64,000 nt of DNA. Source: Mariniblastus sp. Its GTDB lineage: Bacteria > Planctomycetota > Planctomycetia > Pirellulales > Pirellulaceae. The stretch lies in contig JAQXDZ010000050.1 in assembly GCA_029251085.1 (NCBI GenBank), positions 62,001-126,000 on the forward strand. The letters are read 5' to 3'. The translations under genes were made by a program, and so were the position numbers. The notes under the pieces were generated by a model that worked only from the letters and a program-made list of their open reading frames with translations, made no database searches and had not been told where the DNA came from. Numbering within the stretch: position 1 is the first letter of the stretch; each line of letters opens with the position of its first letter. Positions 37,433 through 47,114 of the stretch are shown here, in pieces.

Positions 37433-38785
37433 ATGAATCCGATGACCCCGAAAGAAATTGTCTCCGCACTCGACCGTCATATTGTTGGTCAGGCCGAGGC
37501 GAAACGTGCTGTTTCCATTGCTATTCGAAATCGTTGGCGTCGCCAGCAATTGTCTGACGAGATGCGGCACGAAGTATCGCCAAAAAATATCTTGATGATT
37601 GGTTCAACCGGTGTCGGAAAAACGGAAATTGCACGTCGGTTGGCTAAGCTCACCGGGGCTCCGTTCATTAAGGTTGAGGCGACCAAGTATACCGAAGTTG
37701 GGTATTACGGGCGCGATGTTGAGAGTATGGTTCGTGAGTTGGTTGATAATTCGATCGCACTGGTGCGAGCTTCTCAGCGTGAGAACGTAAAGCAAGAGGC
37801 AGAGGAAAGGACTAATAAACGGCTGATTGAATTGTTGTGTCCCGCGCCTGTGAAGTACGAATTTTCTGCGACGGTCGATGAATCGGAGTCAGACGCGGAA
37901 GCAGATGGTTCGTTTGAGCGAACCAAGTCAAAAATGAAAAAGATGTTGGTCAGTGGAGACTTGGAAGATCGCACGGTCGAAATTACGATCGAGCAAAAAG
38001 CCTCACCGGTCATGATGGGCGGAATGGGCGTCGAGCAGATGGATATGGATTTCCAAGGGATGCTTGAAAAAATAATGCCAACCAACCGGTCGAAAAAAGA
38101 GATGACCGTTACGGCGGCGCGGAAAGTCATTTTTGAGCAAGAATGTGATGCGTTGCTTGACTCAGACAAAATTAATGCAAATGCAATTGAACTGGCTGAG
38201 AACGCGGGAATAATTTTCCTCGATGAGATTGATAAGGTCATTGCAGCGGAAGGGAAGTCGACCGATGTTTCTCGGCAGGGAGTGCAACGCGATTTGCTCC
38301 CAATCGTGGAGGGAACTTCGGTTCAGACGAAGCACGGCTATATAAATACAGACCACATTTTGTTCATAGCCGCGGGAGCGTTTCATCGTAATCAGCCGAG
38401 TGAACTCATGCCGGAATTGCAGGGACGGTTTCCCATTCGAGTTGAGTTGAACGATCTCACGAAAGAAGATTTCGTCAGGATTTTGACAGAGCCTAAAAGC
38501 TCACTGACGCGTCAATATCAGGCTTTGTTGAAGACTGAATCAGTGGATCTTGACTTTACCGAGGATGGTATCGATGAGTTGGCGACCATCGCATTTCAAG
38601 TTAACCAATCGACGATGAACATTGGGGCGAGGCGGTTGTATACGATTCTTGAGCGGTTGCTCGAAGAACTCAGTTTTGAGGCACCAGGTCAGAAAATTGG
38701 GAAAGTCTCCATCAATGCTGCTTATGTTCAAGAGCGTTTGGGCAAGGTCGCTGAAGACGAAGACCTAAGCCGGTATATTCTTTGA
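37433..38785 (+). CDS. hslU: HslU ATPase (ClpY)
   Basis: The AAA+ unfoldase that feeds substrates into HslV. The 450 residues match the family. Walker A is GSTGVGKT (residues 57-64). The EVGYYGRDVES pore-loop segment contains the GYVG-type aromatic pair. A family-typical I-domain insertion lies around 120-230. Walker B is IFLDEIDK, and sensor II lies in NIGARRLYTILERLLEELSFEA-type sequence near the C-terminus. The C-terminal residues SRYIL are the usual HslV-activating tail. Confidence 0.97.
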   Translation: MNPMTPKEIVSALDRHIVGQAEAKRAVSIAIRNRWRRQQLSDEMRHEVSPKNILMIGSTGVGKTEIARRLAKLTGAPFIKVEATKYTEVGYYGRDVESMVRELVDNSIALVRASQRENVKQEAEERTNKRLIELLCPAPVKYEFSATVDESESDAEADGSFERTKSKMKKMLVSGDLEDRTVEITIEQKASPVMMGGMGVEQMDMDFQGMLEKIMPTNRSKKEMTVTAARKVIFEQECDALLDSDKINANAIELAENAGIIFLDEIDKVIAAEGKSTDVSRQGVQRDLLPIVEGTSVQTKHGYINTDHILFIAAGAFHRNQPSELMPELQGRFPIRVELNDLTKEDFVRILTEPKSSLTRQYQALLKTESVDLDFTEDGIDELATIAFQVNQSTMNIGARRLYTILERLLEELSFEAPGQKIGKVSINAAYVQERLGKVAEDEDLSRYIL

Positions 38786-38825
38786 TAGTGGATGTTGTGG
38801 TTGATTTATTCGAGTCGCGGTTTGT

Positions 38826-40124
38826 TTAGTCGGTGTCTCTGGCCGCGGAGAGTCCGGCCAGCCATCCGGTGCTGAACGCGGATTGGAAATTGAATCCACC
38901 AATGGGGCCATCCAAGTCGAGTACTTCCCCTGCAAAGTAGAGCCCTGGCATTGTTTTCGACTGCATTGTCTTGCTGTCAATTTCTTTTAGATTTATTCCG
39001 CCCGCAGTGACTTCTGCTTTTTCAAAGCCAAGAGTGCCATTGATTGAAAACCGGCAACGTTTCACTTGGTTTACTAAAGCGCTGAATTGAGATTTGGAAA
39101 GTTCTGCGTTTCGCGATTCAAGTTCTATGTTCGCCGATTGAATAAGTGATTCAGCAAGGCGTTTGGGAAACAGTTCGTTGAGTAGGTTTCCAGTTTGTTG
39201 TTTCCCGTTTCTTGTTTTTTTGTTCCGAAGTGATTCTTCTAGCTGGCCGACTGAGAGTTGGGGGTAAAAGTCACAGATCAGTTCAAGTGAGCGACGGTTG
39301 GGGTGTCTGGCGACTGCGCGACTAACATCGAGTATTGCAGGTCCAGAAAAACCCCAGTGCGTGAACAGGAAGGAACCGTCTCGGTTGACGAGCGATCGTG
39401 ACTTGCGAGCCTTTCGTTCTGACTTGGTGAGTACTTCCGAGTCGCCTGTGTTTTGTTCGGGCTGCCAGATATCAACGGAAGTGTGCTCGATTGTGATCCC
39501 TTTGAGATCGTTCGCCCACTTGCAGTCGTTGAGAATGGGGACGAGTGCTGGGACGGTGTCGATGATCGAGTGTCCAAATTGTTGGCCCCACTGGTAACCG
39601 TCACCAGTTGTGCCGCATCCGGGGTAAGATTTCCCCCCGGTTGTGATGATCAGTGCGTCGCATTCAAGGTGATCAGTTTGTGTTTCAATCTGGAATTGGT
39701 TGCCCGTCTTTCGTATTTCCAGAACGGTTTGTTCTGGTTTAATCGTAGCGCCCGCGGTCAAGGCAAGGTTGACGAGGGCGTCTCGGACGTCAATTGCCTT
39801 GTTGCTGACGGGAAAGATCTTTCCTGTGGATTCGATTTTGGTTTCGACGCCCTGGCTCTCGATTTTTTGAATGACTTCTTTGGGCGGCAGTGCAGAAAGG
39901 GCTGAGTGAAGGAATTTTCCTTGGCGGCCAAAGGCAGAAACGATTGATTTGACGTCACAGTCGTGAGTGATGTTGCAGCGGGTGCCGCCTGACATGAGTA
40001 TTTTGACGCCAAGCTTCTTGTTTTTTTCTAAAAGAAGGACTCGCTGGCCTCGCGCAGCAGCGCTCGCGGCAGCCATCAGACCGGCTGCTCCAGCTCCAAT
40101 GATGATTACATTCCAGTTATTCAA
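38826..40124 (-). CDS. HI0933/BaiN-type flavoprotein
   Basis: A 432-residue NAD(P)/FAD-dependent oxidoreductase of the HI0933 family (also annotated BaiN or YhiN). The Rossmann FAD site GAGAAGLMAAA is at residues 10-20. MSGGTRCNITHDC follows near 44-56, then GGKSYPGCGTTGDGY near 162-176, FTHWGFSGPAILD, and the C-terminal AGGINL plus FAGEVLDLDGPIGGFNFQ segments. The reaction is not established for most members. It is convergent with hslU. Confidence 0.93.
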   Translation of the reverse strand: MNNWNVIIIGAGAAGLMAAASAAARGQRVLLLEKNKKLGVKILMSGGTRCNITHDCDVKSIVSAFGRQGKFLHSALSALPPKEVIQKIESQGVETKIESTGKIFPVSNKAIDVRDALVNLALTAGATIKPEQTVLEIRKTGNQFQIETQTDHLECDALIITTGGKSYPGCGTTGDGYQWGQQFGHSIIDTVPALVPILNDCKWANDLKGITIEHTSVDIWQPEQNTGDSEVLTKSERKARKSRSLVNRDGSFLFTHWGFSGPAILDVSRAVARHPNRRSLELICDFYPQLSVGQLEESLRNKKTRNGKQQTGNLLNELFPKRLAESLIQSANIELESRNAELSKSQFSALVNQVKRCRFSINGTLGFEKAEVTAGGINLKEIDSKTMQSKTMPGLYFAGEVLDLDGPIGGFNFQSAFSTGWLAGLSAARDTD

Positions 40125-40423
40125 ACCGATTGGTAGTTTCTTGGATTGAGGGGCGGTTGTTCGGGCTATGGCTGAAAGGGGGTAGCTTAATTCAAATTGG
40201 GTCTCAGGTGGGCAAAAAAAGCGTCAAGCCGTCGCGTGAAGCAACGGCGTGACGCCCGTGAAGGTTTGTTATTCAGGTGGGATATCTTTCAGGCCTTCCA
40301 GTAGGCTGGGCGGGAGTCGCGGCCGGATGGAAGTTCTGGGTGGTTTCTCGCATTCGGTTTTCATGCTCCAAATGCGAAGTTTGCGTTACTGTCTGCCGGT
40401 AGTTAATTACTGGCCAAATCTAA

Positions 40424-40990
40424 TTACTGGCCAAACCGAAAGGGTTGTCCGGGGTTGGTTGGCGGTGTGTAGGTGGACCGGAAATTAGGACTTGGCGTCG
40501 TGGGAGTTGGCTGGGTTGCCAGTGGTGACGGAGTCGGCTTGGGTACTGGGTTGGAGGGCAGGGTTGAGGGGCGTGGAACGGGTGGGTTTTTCGCCGCTTT
40601 TTCGTTTTCAACGAGAACCTGTAATAGCTTTGAGATGCAGAGCTTGTTCATGCTTGTGTTGTGGTCGCTGGCTTCGGCTTTGAGAGCTTCGTGGAGGCTC
40701 TCTGGAAGTCGGACGGTGATCACGCGAGTTGCTTCGTTTTTGCTGCCACCTGCTTTTCTGGTTCTCAGGCTGGCGACCATCTTCTGAATCTCGGCGAATT
40801 CCGCCGATTGCTCGAAGAGGACGTATTCCTCTTGGGATGGAAAAACGGCCCTAGCGGCTCCTTTGACTCCCAGGGTTTCCCGGAAGAAAGTGACCCAATC
40901 CGGCTTCTCGTGAAAGAGCGGCTTGGCGACTTGTAATACTTTTTGACAACGTCCTGTAAAACCTTCTTTTTGCATCATGAGGTCGTTCAT
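40424..40990 (-). CDS. Ribbon-helix-helix protein with Pro-rich tail
   Basis: About 188 residues from ATG 40990, which has AAAGGAG seven bases upstream; the frame continues 61 codons further but without family features. Around residues 90-130 there is an Arc/HicB-type ribbon-helix-helix unit (ATRVITVRLPESLHEALKAE with DHNTSMNKLCISKLLQVL), expected to bind DNA as a dimer. The N-terminal 80 residues are a separate acidic-aromatic segment. The last 55 residues are Pro/Thr/Ser-rich (KPTPSPLATQPTPTTP) and end GQPFRFGQ. No HicA toxin or other toxin partner lies beside it. Confidence 0.75.
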   Translation of the reverse strand: MNDLMMQKEGFTGRCQKVLQVAKPLFHEKPDWVTFFRETLGVKGAARAVFPSQEEYVLFEQSAEFAEIQKMVASLRTRKAGGSKNEATRVITVRLPESLHEALKAEASDHNTSMNKLCISKLLQVLVENEKAAKNPPVPRPSTLPSNPVPKPTPSPLATQPTPTTPSPNFRSTYTPPTNPGQPFRFGQ

Positions 40991-41390
40991 AGTGGACTCC
41001 TTTCGCTGTGCGATATCTGGGGGTTTCTGAATAACGTTTGCTCCCCGAAGCCCCTTGGCTCCGACTGAGCATCTCTTCAGCCCCATAATCACCCGATGGC
41101 AAGCAGTCGAACTAATGTCATTAAACTGCTTGCACTTACGGCGAAATGGCGGTTTTGCAAATAAACCGTGCACGCGTGCTTGTTTGTTGTGCAGTCCTGT
41201 CGTGCTTAAAAAGTGTGCACGCGGTGGAGTTGCATATCCAGAGTGTCCTCTTTAGCTTTTTTTTGAAAATGAGCTGTGAAACATTAAAAAAGTCCAGCGG
41301 ATTATCCGCTGGACTGGAATTGGGTTAGGTTTGGGTGGTGCTGGTAGTTTAGGTTGTTGGGATCGGCAGCACCTCCTGCGGCAGCTTGAA
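40991..41390. other. Intergenic region with direct and inverted repeats
   Basis: 400 bp upstream of the RHH gene and downstream of the TIM-barrel gene. GTGCACGCG occurs twice in direct orientation (41168-41176 and 41215-41223), and GCACGCGTGC at 41170-41179 is a perfect 10-bp palindrome. These could be sites for the RHH protein itself. The intrinsic terminator of the TIM-barrel gene is at 41286-41315. Confidence 0.4.
41286..41315 (-). terminator. Intrinsic terminator of the Tat-exported TIM-barrel gene
   Basis: An 11-bp stem AGTCCAGCGGA / TCCGCTGGACT (41291-41301 and 41305-41315) with a 3-base loop; on the minus strand it is followed by a T-run (the A-run at 41286-41290). It lies about 75 bp after the gene's stop codon. 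Confidence 0.85.
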
Positions 41391-42344
41391 TTAAGCGTTG
41401 CTCAGTTGTTGTCGGCAGGACTCTAACAATTTTTTTGTCGCCTTGATTCCATCGGCTTCGCTCAGTTTGCCACCTTCGTATTCAATGCCGACCCACCCGT
41501 GGTAGCCAGAATCCATGACCATTTGCATCACTTTTAAATAGTCCGTCGAGGTTTCGTTTCCATCGGCGTCAAAGTCATGACTTTTAGCGCTCACTGCTTT
41601 GGCGAAGGGCAGCAAAGCCGACATTCCCATATAGCGATCATACCAATCCTGCTTACCTGTTTTCTTGTTTTTGCCGATGCGGAAGTTTCCGAAATCGGGA
41701 AGGGTTCCGCAGTTGTCCATGTTGACCTTTCTGATAACCTGGGCAAGCCATTGGCCGTTGGAGGAGAGTCCACCGTGGTTTTCAACGATGACGTTGATTC
41801 CCATTTTTTCGGCATATTGGGAGAGTCTGCCAAGTCCGTCTGCAGCGAGTGAGACTTGCTCTTGGTAGGAACCTTGGGATTTTGCATTGACGCGAATAGA
41901 GTGGCAGCCGAGGAATTTTGCAGCGGAAACCCATTTATGGTGATTTTCAATCGCTTTTGTTCGAGCTGCCTCATTGGCGTCGCCAAGTGCTCCTTCGCCG
42001 TCGATCATGATCAGAACTGATTCGACACCGTGGTCGGCGGCCCGTTTCTTCATTTGGCCGAGGTATTTTTCGTTTTCAGCTTTGTCCTTGAAGAACTGGT
42101 TAACGTATTCGATACCAGAGATCCCAAATTCTTCTTTGGCGGTTTTCGCAAAATCAAGGTTATCCAGTTTACCACTGCGAAGTGTTCGGTGGAGCGACCA
42201 TTGAGCCAGTGAGATTTCGAATAATTCGTTTTTGGCGGGGGTGCTATTAAGTAAGTTAGCCTTGGCTAGATTTCCTGTGGCTCCAATTGCAGCGGCGGTT
42301 CCGGTAGCTGCCAGAAATTGGCGACGATTAAATCCAGTGTTCAT
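41391..42344 (-). CDS. Tat-exported sugar isomerase/epimerase-like TIM barrel
   Basis: About 317 residues from ATG 42344, with GGAG a few bases upstream; the open frame begins 40 codons earlier but the extension is not needed. The N-terminus is a twin-arginine signal ([19 protein letters not shown]). The mature part is a xylose-isomerase-like TIM barrel: [59 protein letters not shown], and [20 protein letters not shown], with metal-ligand candidates Glu/Asp/His. The substrate is unknown. It is one of two such barrels in the window; this one acts outside the cytosol. Confidence 0.85.
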   Translation of the reverse strand: MNTGFNRRQFLAATGTAAAIGATGNLAKANLLNSTPAKNELFEISLAQWSLHRTLRSGKLDNLDFAKTAKEEFGISGIEYVNQFFKDKAENEKYLGQMKKRAADHGVESVLIMIDGEGALGDANEAARTKAIENHHKWVSAAKFLGCHSIRVNAKSQGSYQEQVSLAADGLGRLSQYAEKMGINVIVENHGGLSSNGQWLAQVIRKVNMDNCGTLPDFGNFRIGKNKKTGKQDWYDRYMGMSALLPFAKAVSAKSHDFDADGNETSTDYLKVMQMVMDSGYHGWVGIEYEGGKLSEADGIKATKKLLESCRQQLSNA

Positions 42345-42770
42345 CGGGGGCTCCATGGGTTGTATCGCGGTATCAATGAATATCTCGTTTGGAATCCGAG
42401 ATTGTTTAACCCGAAGTATAGTTTTCGCCATCGGAGGTGGCAAACCGAATGCGCTGTTTAGCACTGGATTGTGGGAAGCAGCGTCCGATTAGGGCATGTT
42501 GCCTGATTTCTTGGTGATGTTGGCTCGGCGTGGAAGTGGTTTCCGTTGGGGGCTCGTTGGTTTTGGTATAGGATTGCACGCAATTGATGCTTCTGACTGG
42601 CTCGCGATTTTGGGTGGATGGATGGCTGTAATGTCGGGGGCATTGTTTTGCCTGTCACGAGCGTGCCCTTGGCTGTGAAGTTTCTTGTTTTTCATAGTTG
42701 CAAGTGGCGGATGTTGGTTTTACTTGAGTTGGGGTAATGAATTTGTTGGAAAGACAATAAACTGGGATCC
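42345..42770. other. Intergenic region between TIM-barrel gene and aroA
   Basis: About 425 bp, divergent. The only coding candidate is the 60-codon hydrophobic frame listed next. No clear promoter, repeat or RNA was recognised. Confidence 0.35.
42496..42678 (+). CDS. Possible small membrane protein
   Basis: A 60-residue open frame with Gly-rich hydrophobic segments (WGLVGFGIGLHAI, then WLAILGGWMAVMSGALFCL), ending in ACPWL. It reads as a plausible two-helix membrane peptide on the same strand as aroA, starting ATG with AGGG close before it. There is no family recognition, and hydrophobic frames can arise by chance in G/T-rich DNA, so this is a weak call. Confidence 0.25.
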   Translation: MLPDFLVMLARRGSGFRWGLVGFGIGLHAIDASDWLAILGGWMAVMSGALFCLSRACPWL

Positions 42771-44054
42771 ATGAATAGCTATAAGGAAATCAAGCCTGTG
42801 TTTGCGCCCGTTGCGTCCTCCATTCGGCCGCCAGGTTCCAAGAGTCTCACAAATCGTGCGCTTCCCATCGCGGCTATGGCGTCAGGGCGATCCGTTCTCA
42901 ATGGAGTTCTCGATAGCGATGATACGCGGGTGATGATTGAGTCCCTGAATCGCGTAGGGGTTTCAGTCTCTCATGATGCCTCTTCGTCATGTGCAGTTAT
43001 TGAGGGGGTGGGAGGTTTGATTCCCACTCAAAAAGCAGACTTGTTCATTGGGAATAGTGGTACCACCATTCGTTTTTTAACTGCTGTGTTGGCTGTTGCC
43101 GGTGGCGATTACGTTCTTGATGGGATTCCGCGAATGCGGCAGCGGCCGATTGGGCCGTTAGTGGATGCACTTCAGATGCTTCATCTCAATGTTGAGACTG
43201 ACTCGCCGGGTGGTTGTCCACCGGTTCGAATTTCAACTCAGCGTTCCCGGGGTGGTACGGTTAGAATCAAAGGAAATTTGTCGAGTCAGTATTTAAGTGG
43301 TCTGATGATGGCTGCCCCGTTGGCAGCTCAGGATACGGTTATCGAAATCGACGGGGCGTTGATTTCCCGGCCTTATGTTGAAATGACGAAACGGGTGATG
43401 GAGTCTTTTGGCGTTGGGGTTGAAGTTGACCAGCAATTTGGAAGATTTGAAATTGGGGGCGGGCAAACTTATCAAGCGAGCGACTATCAAATCGAACCCG
43501 ATGCTTCGTCTGCCAGTTATTTTTGGGCGGTTGCTGCTATTTGCGGAGGTTCGGCAACAGTTCTAGGCTTAGATGAAAGATCGCTTCAGGGGGATGTCGG
43601 TTTTGTAAATTGTCTTGAACAGATGGGGTGTGGTGTGGAGTGGGGTCAGGGGCAGGTGACTGTCCGCGGACCTGCGAAGCATGGAATCGATATTGATATG
43701 TCTAATGTCAGTGATACCGTACAGACGCTTGCTGCGGTTGCTTTGTTTGTTGAGGGACCGACGAACGTCCGAAATATCGCCCACAATCGAGTGAAAGAAA
43801 CAGATCGAATAGGAAACCTAGCGATTGAGTTGCGGAAACTGGGAGCAACGGTAGAGGAGCGTGAGGACGGCCTGACGATTCATCCCGGGGTAACACGACC
43901 TGCGGAAATCGAGACTTATGATGACCATCGGATGGCGATGAGTTTAGCGTTGGTTGGTTTGCGGCAGGCTGGGGTTAAGATTTTAGATCCCGAATGTGTT
44001 TCCAAGACCTATCCCAATTTCTTTAAGGATCTAGAGGGTTTTCTGAGAAATTAG
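42771..44054 (+). CDS. aroA: 3-phosphoshikimate 1-carboxyvinyltransferase (EPSP synthase)
   Basis: AroA transfers the enolpyruvyl group of PEP to shikimate 3-phosphate, step six of the shikimate pathway. The 427 residues are normal. Motifs are PPGSKSLTNRALPIAAMASG (PEP/shikimate site), LFIGNSGTTIRFLTA, and RMRQRPIGPLVDAL. Later come VKETDRIGNLAIELRKLGA and YDDHRMAMSLALVGL near the C-terminus. The substrate-binding Lys, Arg and Glu of these motifs are all present. It is encoded without other aro genes. Confidence 0.97.
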   Translation: MNSYKEIKPVFAPVASSIRPPGSKSLTNRALPIAAMASGRSVLNGVLDSDDTRVMIESLNRVGVSVSHDASSSCAVIEGVGGLIPTQKADLFIGNSGTTIRFLTAVLAVAGGDYVLDGIPRMRQRPIGPLVDALQMLHLNVETDSPGGCPPVRISTQRSRGGTVRIKGNLSSQYLSGLMMAAPLAAQDTVIEIDGALISRPYVEMTKRVMESFGVGVEVDQQFGRFEIGGGQTYQASDYQIEPDASSASYFWAVAAICGGSATVLGLDERSLQGDVGFVNCLEQMGCGVEWGQGQVTVRGPAKHGIDIDMSNVSDTVQTLAAVALFVEGPTNVRNIAHNRVKETDRIGNLAIELRKLGATVEEREDGLTIHPGVTRPAEIETYDDHRMAMSLALVGLRQAGVKILDPECVSKTYPNFFKDLEGFLRN

Positions 44055-44220
44055 GTCGCCGGTTGGGCGAGGTGGTCGCTGTCGGTATTCGTAATTGCTT
44101 GGTCTTCCTGTTGTCGTTGCTAAATGCGATAGCACCTAACTTGCCGTTGTCGGGTTTTTGTCTTCGATTTAAACTGCCTAGCTTACAAGTTTTGTATTTT
44201 GGTTACCTAGGCTTTCATCC

Positions 44221-46083
44221 ATGCGTGAAACTTTTTGGCACGTTATCATTCTGCTGGGTATCGCTACGGTTGTCTATTTTTTCAACCTTGGTGAGACTCA
44301 GTTATGGGATCGAGATGAGCCTCGTAATGCAGGGTGCGCCGCCGAGATGTTGGCCCAAGGTCAGTGGGTTGTGCCTATCTTTAACGACGAGCTAAGGCAT
44401 CAAAAGCCAGTCTTGTTGTATTGGTTGATTATGTTCGCCTATTCCATCTTTGGGGTAAATGAATTTGCGGCGAGATTTTGGTCCGCGGCTTTGGCGACTG
44501 GAACCACGTTTGCTACCTATGCCCTCGCGCGACGGCTGCTGGGGTCTAAGATTGCGTTCTACTCGGCGATCGCATTGTCGACTAGTCTCATGTTCGATGT
44601 TGCGGCTAGAGCCGCAACTCCTGATTCGGTTTTGATTTTTTGTGGGACAGTGGCGTTAATGATATACGTCCTTGGCACTTTTGCGAGGAAGAATGGAGAG
44701 CTTCGATTAGTTCGAGAGAATGTCTGGTTTCCAAGTAACCGGTGGTATGTCGCCGGGATGTATCTGATGCTCGGATTGGGTGTGCTGGCAAAGGGTCCGG
44801 TTGGGTTTTTATTGCCCATGGCCATGATCGGCCTGTTCATGTTAATTCAGACGTTGCCCTCGCGAGGCAGTGATTCCTCTGGGGGATTGCGAGGGACAGT
44901 TTTGAGATTCATTGAAAACTGTTTCAGGACTTTTCAGCCATCGCATTTTTTAAGAACGTTGTGGGCAATGCGGCCTGTCACCGGAGCGCTCCTTGTTTTA
45001 GCTGTTGCTCTGCCGTGGTACATCATGGTGGATCAACGAACGGACGGGGATTTCACACGCATGTTTTTCCTAGGTGAACACTTCGGGCGCGCGACAGAAT
45101 CACTTGAGAATCATTCGGGCGGAATCTGGTTTTATCCGGTTGCAATTCTGGTTGGTTTTTTTCCTTGGTCTGTATTTTGGGGGCCGGTCGCTATTGGTCT
45201 GCTAAAAAATGGCGGAACGGCTATGGACAGAACGCGTAGTGAAATGTCGGGTGCGAGAGTTTCAGCTTGTTTGATGTTGTGCTGGGTTGGTGTTCAGGTG
45301 GTAGCCTTTACGATTGCCCAGACAAAGCTTCCAAGTTATGTGACTCCCTGTTATCCAGCGTTGGCTGTGTTAACTGCGACATATCTGTGTCAATTCGCGC
45401 AAAGTCGATCGAAAGGCGATCAGAAGTGGTTCGCAGCGGCTGTTGGAGGTTTGCTGTTGGCGGGCTTGTTGATCACGATTGGCGGCGGCTGGGCAACGGC
45501 TCAATACTTGCCAAGTCAGGCCTGGCTGGCAACGCTTGGGGTGATTCCAATCCTAGGTGGAGCGGGCTTGATTTATGCAATGACCAAAAACCGACATCAA
45601 TGGATTGTTCCGATCTTTTCTGGGATGGCGTTGTTTTTTTGTGTGGGCCTGTTTGGCTATGGAACTGTATCAGTCGGTAAAGAGCAGACCAGTCGAGTTG
45701 TGTTGGACGCGATCGAAGATGATGTCGCGGTCGCTTCCTTTGGCGGACTGGAATCAAGTTGGGTCTTTTACGCGAGCCGACCGATCTATGAATTGTCGCC
45801 GGAGCCGTCAGGCTTGGTAGCTGCCAACGATAGTTCCTGGTCAGTGAGGAGCGGGTTTTGGAAAGTGAAGGCTAGGCCGTCATTGGAACAGTTTCTTTCG
45901 CGGTATCCAAAAGCTGCAATCTTAACTACGGAAGATTATCAAGCCGAGCTTGAGCAACGCTTGCCACCAGGGTACGCGGTAATCGAATCGACCGGCTATT
46001 TTTTAAAGGATAGTCGAATTATTTTGATGGGGCCGCAGGATCGACGATTAGCATTGAGAGCAAAAATTGAGAGCAAAAATTGA
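44221..46083 (+). CDS. ArnT/PMT-like membrane glycosyltransferase
   Basis: A 620-residue GT-C fold glycosyltransferase of the dolichyl-phosphate-mannose-mannosyltransferase/ArnT type. The first loop carries the catalytic acidic pair in WDRDEPRNAGCAAEM, after a first helix at residues 5-20. About 10-12 hydrophobic helices follow (for example LVLAVALPWYIMV and AFTIAQTKLPSYVTP). The C-terminal ~130 residues are a soluble periplasmic domain. It probably transfers a sugar from a polyprenyl-phosphate donor to lipid A, another lipid or a protein; the acceptor cannot be told. No undecaprenyl-sugar genes adjoin. Confidence 0.85.
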   Translation: MRETFWHVIILLGIATVVYFFNLGETQLWDRDEPRNAGCAAEMLAQGQWVVPIFNDELRHQKPVLLYWLIMFAYSIFGVNEFAARFWSAALATGTTFATYALARRLLGSKIAFYSAIALSTSLMFDVAARAATPDSVLIFCGTVALMIYVLGTFARKNGELRLVRENVWFPSNRWYVAGMYLMLGLGVLAKGPVGFLLPMAMIGLFMLIQTLPSRGSDSSGGLRGTVLRFIENCFRTFQPSHFLRTLWAMRPVTGALLVLAVALPWYIMVDQRTDGDFTRMFFLGEHFGRATESLENHSGGIWFYPVAILVGFFPWSVFWGPVAIGLLKNGGTAMDRTRSEMSGARVSACLMLCWVGVQVVAFTIAQTKLPSYVTPCYPALAVLTATYLCQFAQSRSKGDQKWFAAAVGGLLLAGLLITIGGGWATAQYLPSQAWLATLGVIPILGGAGLIYAMTKNRHQWIVPIFSGMALFFCVGLFGYGTVSVGKEQTSRVVLDAIEDDVAVASFGGLESSWVFYASRPIYELSPEPSGLVAANDSSWSVRSGFWKVKARPSLEQFLSRYPKAAILTTEDYQAELEQRLPPGYAVIESTGYFLKDSRIILMGPQDRRLALRAKIESKN

Positions 46084-46180
46084 GATCGCTAAGGTAGTTC
46101 ACGTCCTAGGTTGTTTTTAGCTCGATTACAACTTGATTGATTTCTCCAGCGAGCGAGTCACCGATTGAGCCCTGTTTATT

Positions 46181-46822
46181 CTACGGAGATAATCGCACTG
46201 ACGTCCAACCGCTGTCGTCCCTATAAAGAATTCGGTCGTGCATCCGGTCTAGCCTGCCCTGCCAAAATTCAATTTCTGTCGGGGTGAGGTTGTACCCACC
46301 CCAGTTGTCAGGCAACGGAATCTCCTGATCGCGGTGCTTGTCTTCGATCGTACTTTTTCGTGAATCGAGTTCTTGTCGGGAAGAGACGACCGAGGATTGT
46401 AGCGAAGCGGACGCACCGATTTGTGAACCACGTGGCCGGGAATGGAAGTAGGTTTCAGAGATCGATCGAGTGGTCCGTGCTACGGTTCCACGAATTCTAA
46501 TTTGCCGACCCAGATAGGGCCAATTGAAAACGACGGAAGCCTGGGGATTCTCGCTTAATTGTCTCCCCTTTTCGGAATCGTAGTTTGTGAAAAAGCTGAT
46601 GGTGTCGTCTTCGACCTGCTTAAGAAGCACGATGCGGTTGGTTACTTTACCGTTGAGATCTGAAGTCGCGAGAGCCATTGCATTGGGTTCGAACCATGGC
46701 CCAGGGCACTTCTCAACGGCCAGTTTGTACCACTGTCTAAATAGCGGCATCGGAGTTGGAGTGAGTTCGGATTCGAGGATGCCATGGTTCTCGTATTCTT
46801 TGCGGATTGCCTGAAAGTCCAT
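46181..46822 (-). CDS. pdxH: Pyridoxine/pyridoxamine 5'-phosphate oxidase
   Basis: PdxH oxidises PNP or PMP to pyridoxal 5'-phosphate using FMN and O2. The 213 residues are normal. Characteristic segments are EPNAMALATSD, NRIVLLKQV, FFTNYDSEKGRQL, VVFNWPYLGRQIRIRGTV, SYFHSRPRGSQIGA-type sequence, and the C-terminal WQGRLDRMHDRILY. WGGY binds the phosphate side. It stands alone, convergent with the ArnT-like gene. Confidence 0.95.
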   Translation of the reverse strand: MDFQAIRKEYENHGILESELTPTPMPLFRQWYKLAVEKCPGPWFEPNAMALATSDLNGKVTNRIVLLKQVEDDTISFFTNYDSEKGRQLSENPQASVVFNWPYLGRQIRIRGTVARTTRSISETYFHSRPRGSQIGASASLQSSVVSSRQELDSRKSTIEDKHRDQEIPLPDNWGGYNLTPTEIEFWQGRLDRMHDRILYRDDSGWTSVRLSP

Positions 46823-47114
46823 GCGATTGGCCTTGGGTAGAAGTGATAGCGTTCGAGTCTAAACAGAATTGGTGATTTGGGCACTTATAACCACAAACGA
46901 AGCGAGAAACTCAAAACCGAGGTTCAACGAGTTTGTGAAATCGATATGATAGTGGAAACCCAGAATAATTCGTGGTGGAGTCGCGGCAGATTGTGAATTG
47001 GCACAAACTGCAGATTTGTTAAGTTTAAGGTCACACGTGATTTTCCAAAATCACACCGACTATATTACCGCGAAGTTGAAAAAATATTAATGCGACATTG
47101 AGAAAGACCACATC

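Noticed and set aside
40424-40990. Toxin-antitoxin pair with the RHH protein as antitoxin
   Set aside because: No small toxin-like frame lies next to it on either side; its Pro-rich tail is not typical of HicB antitoxins.
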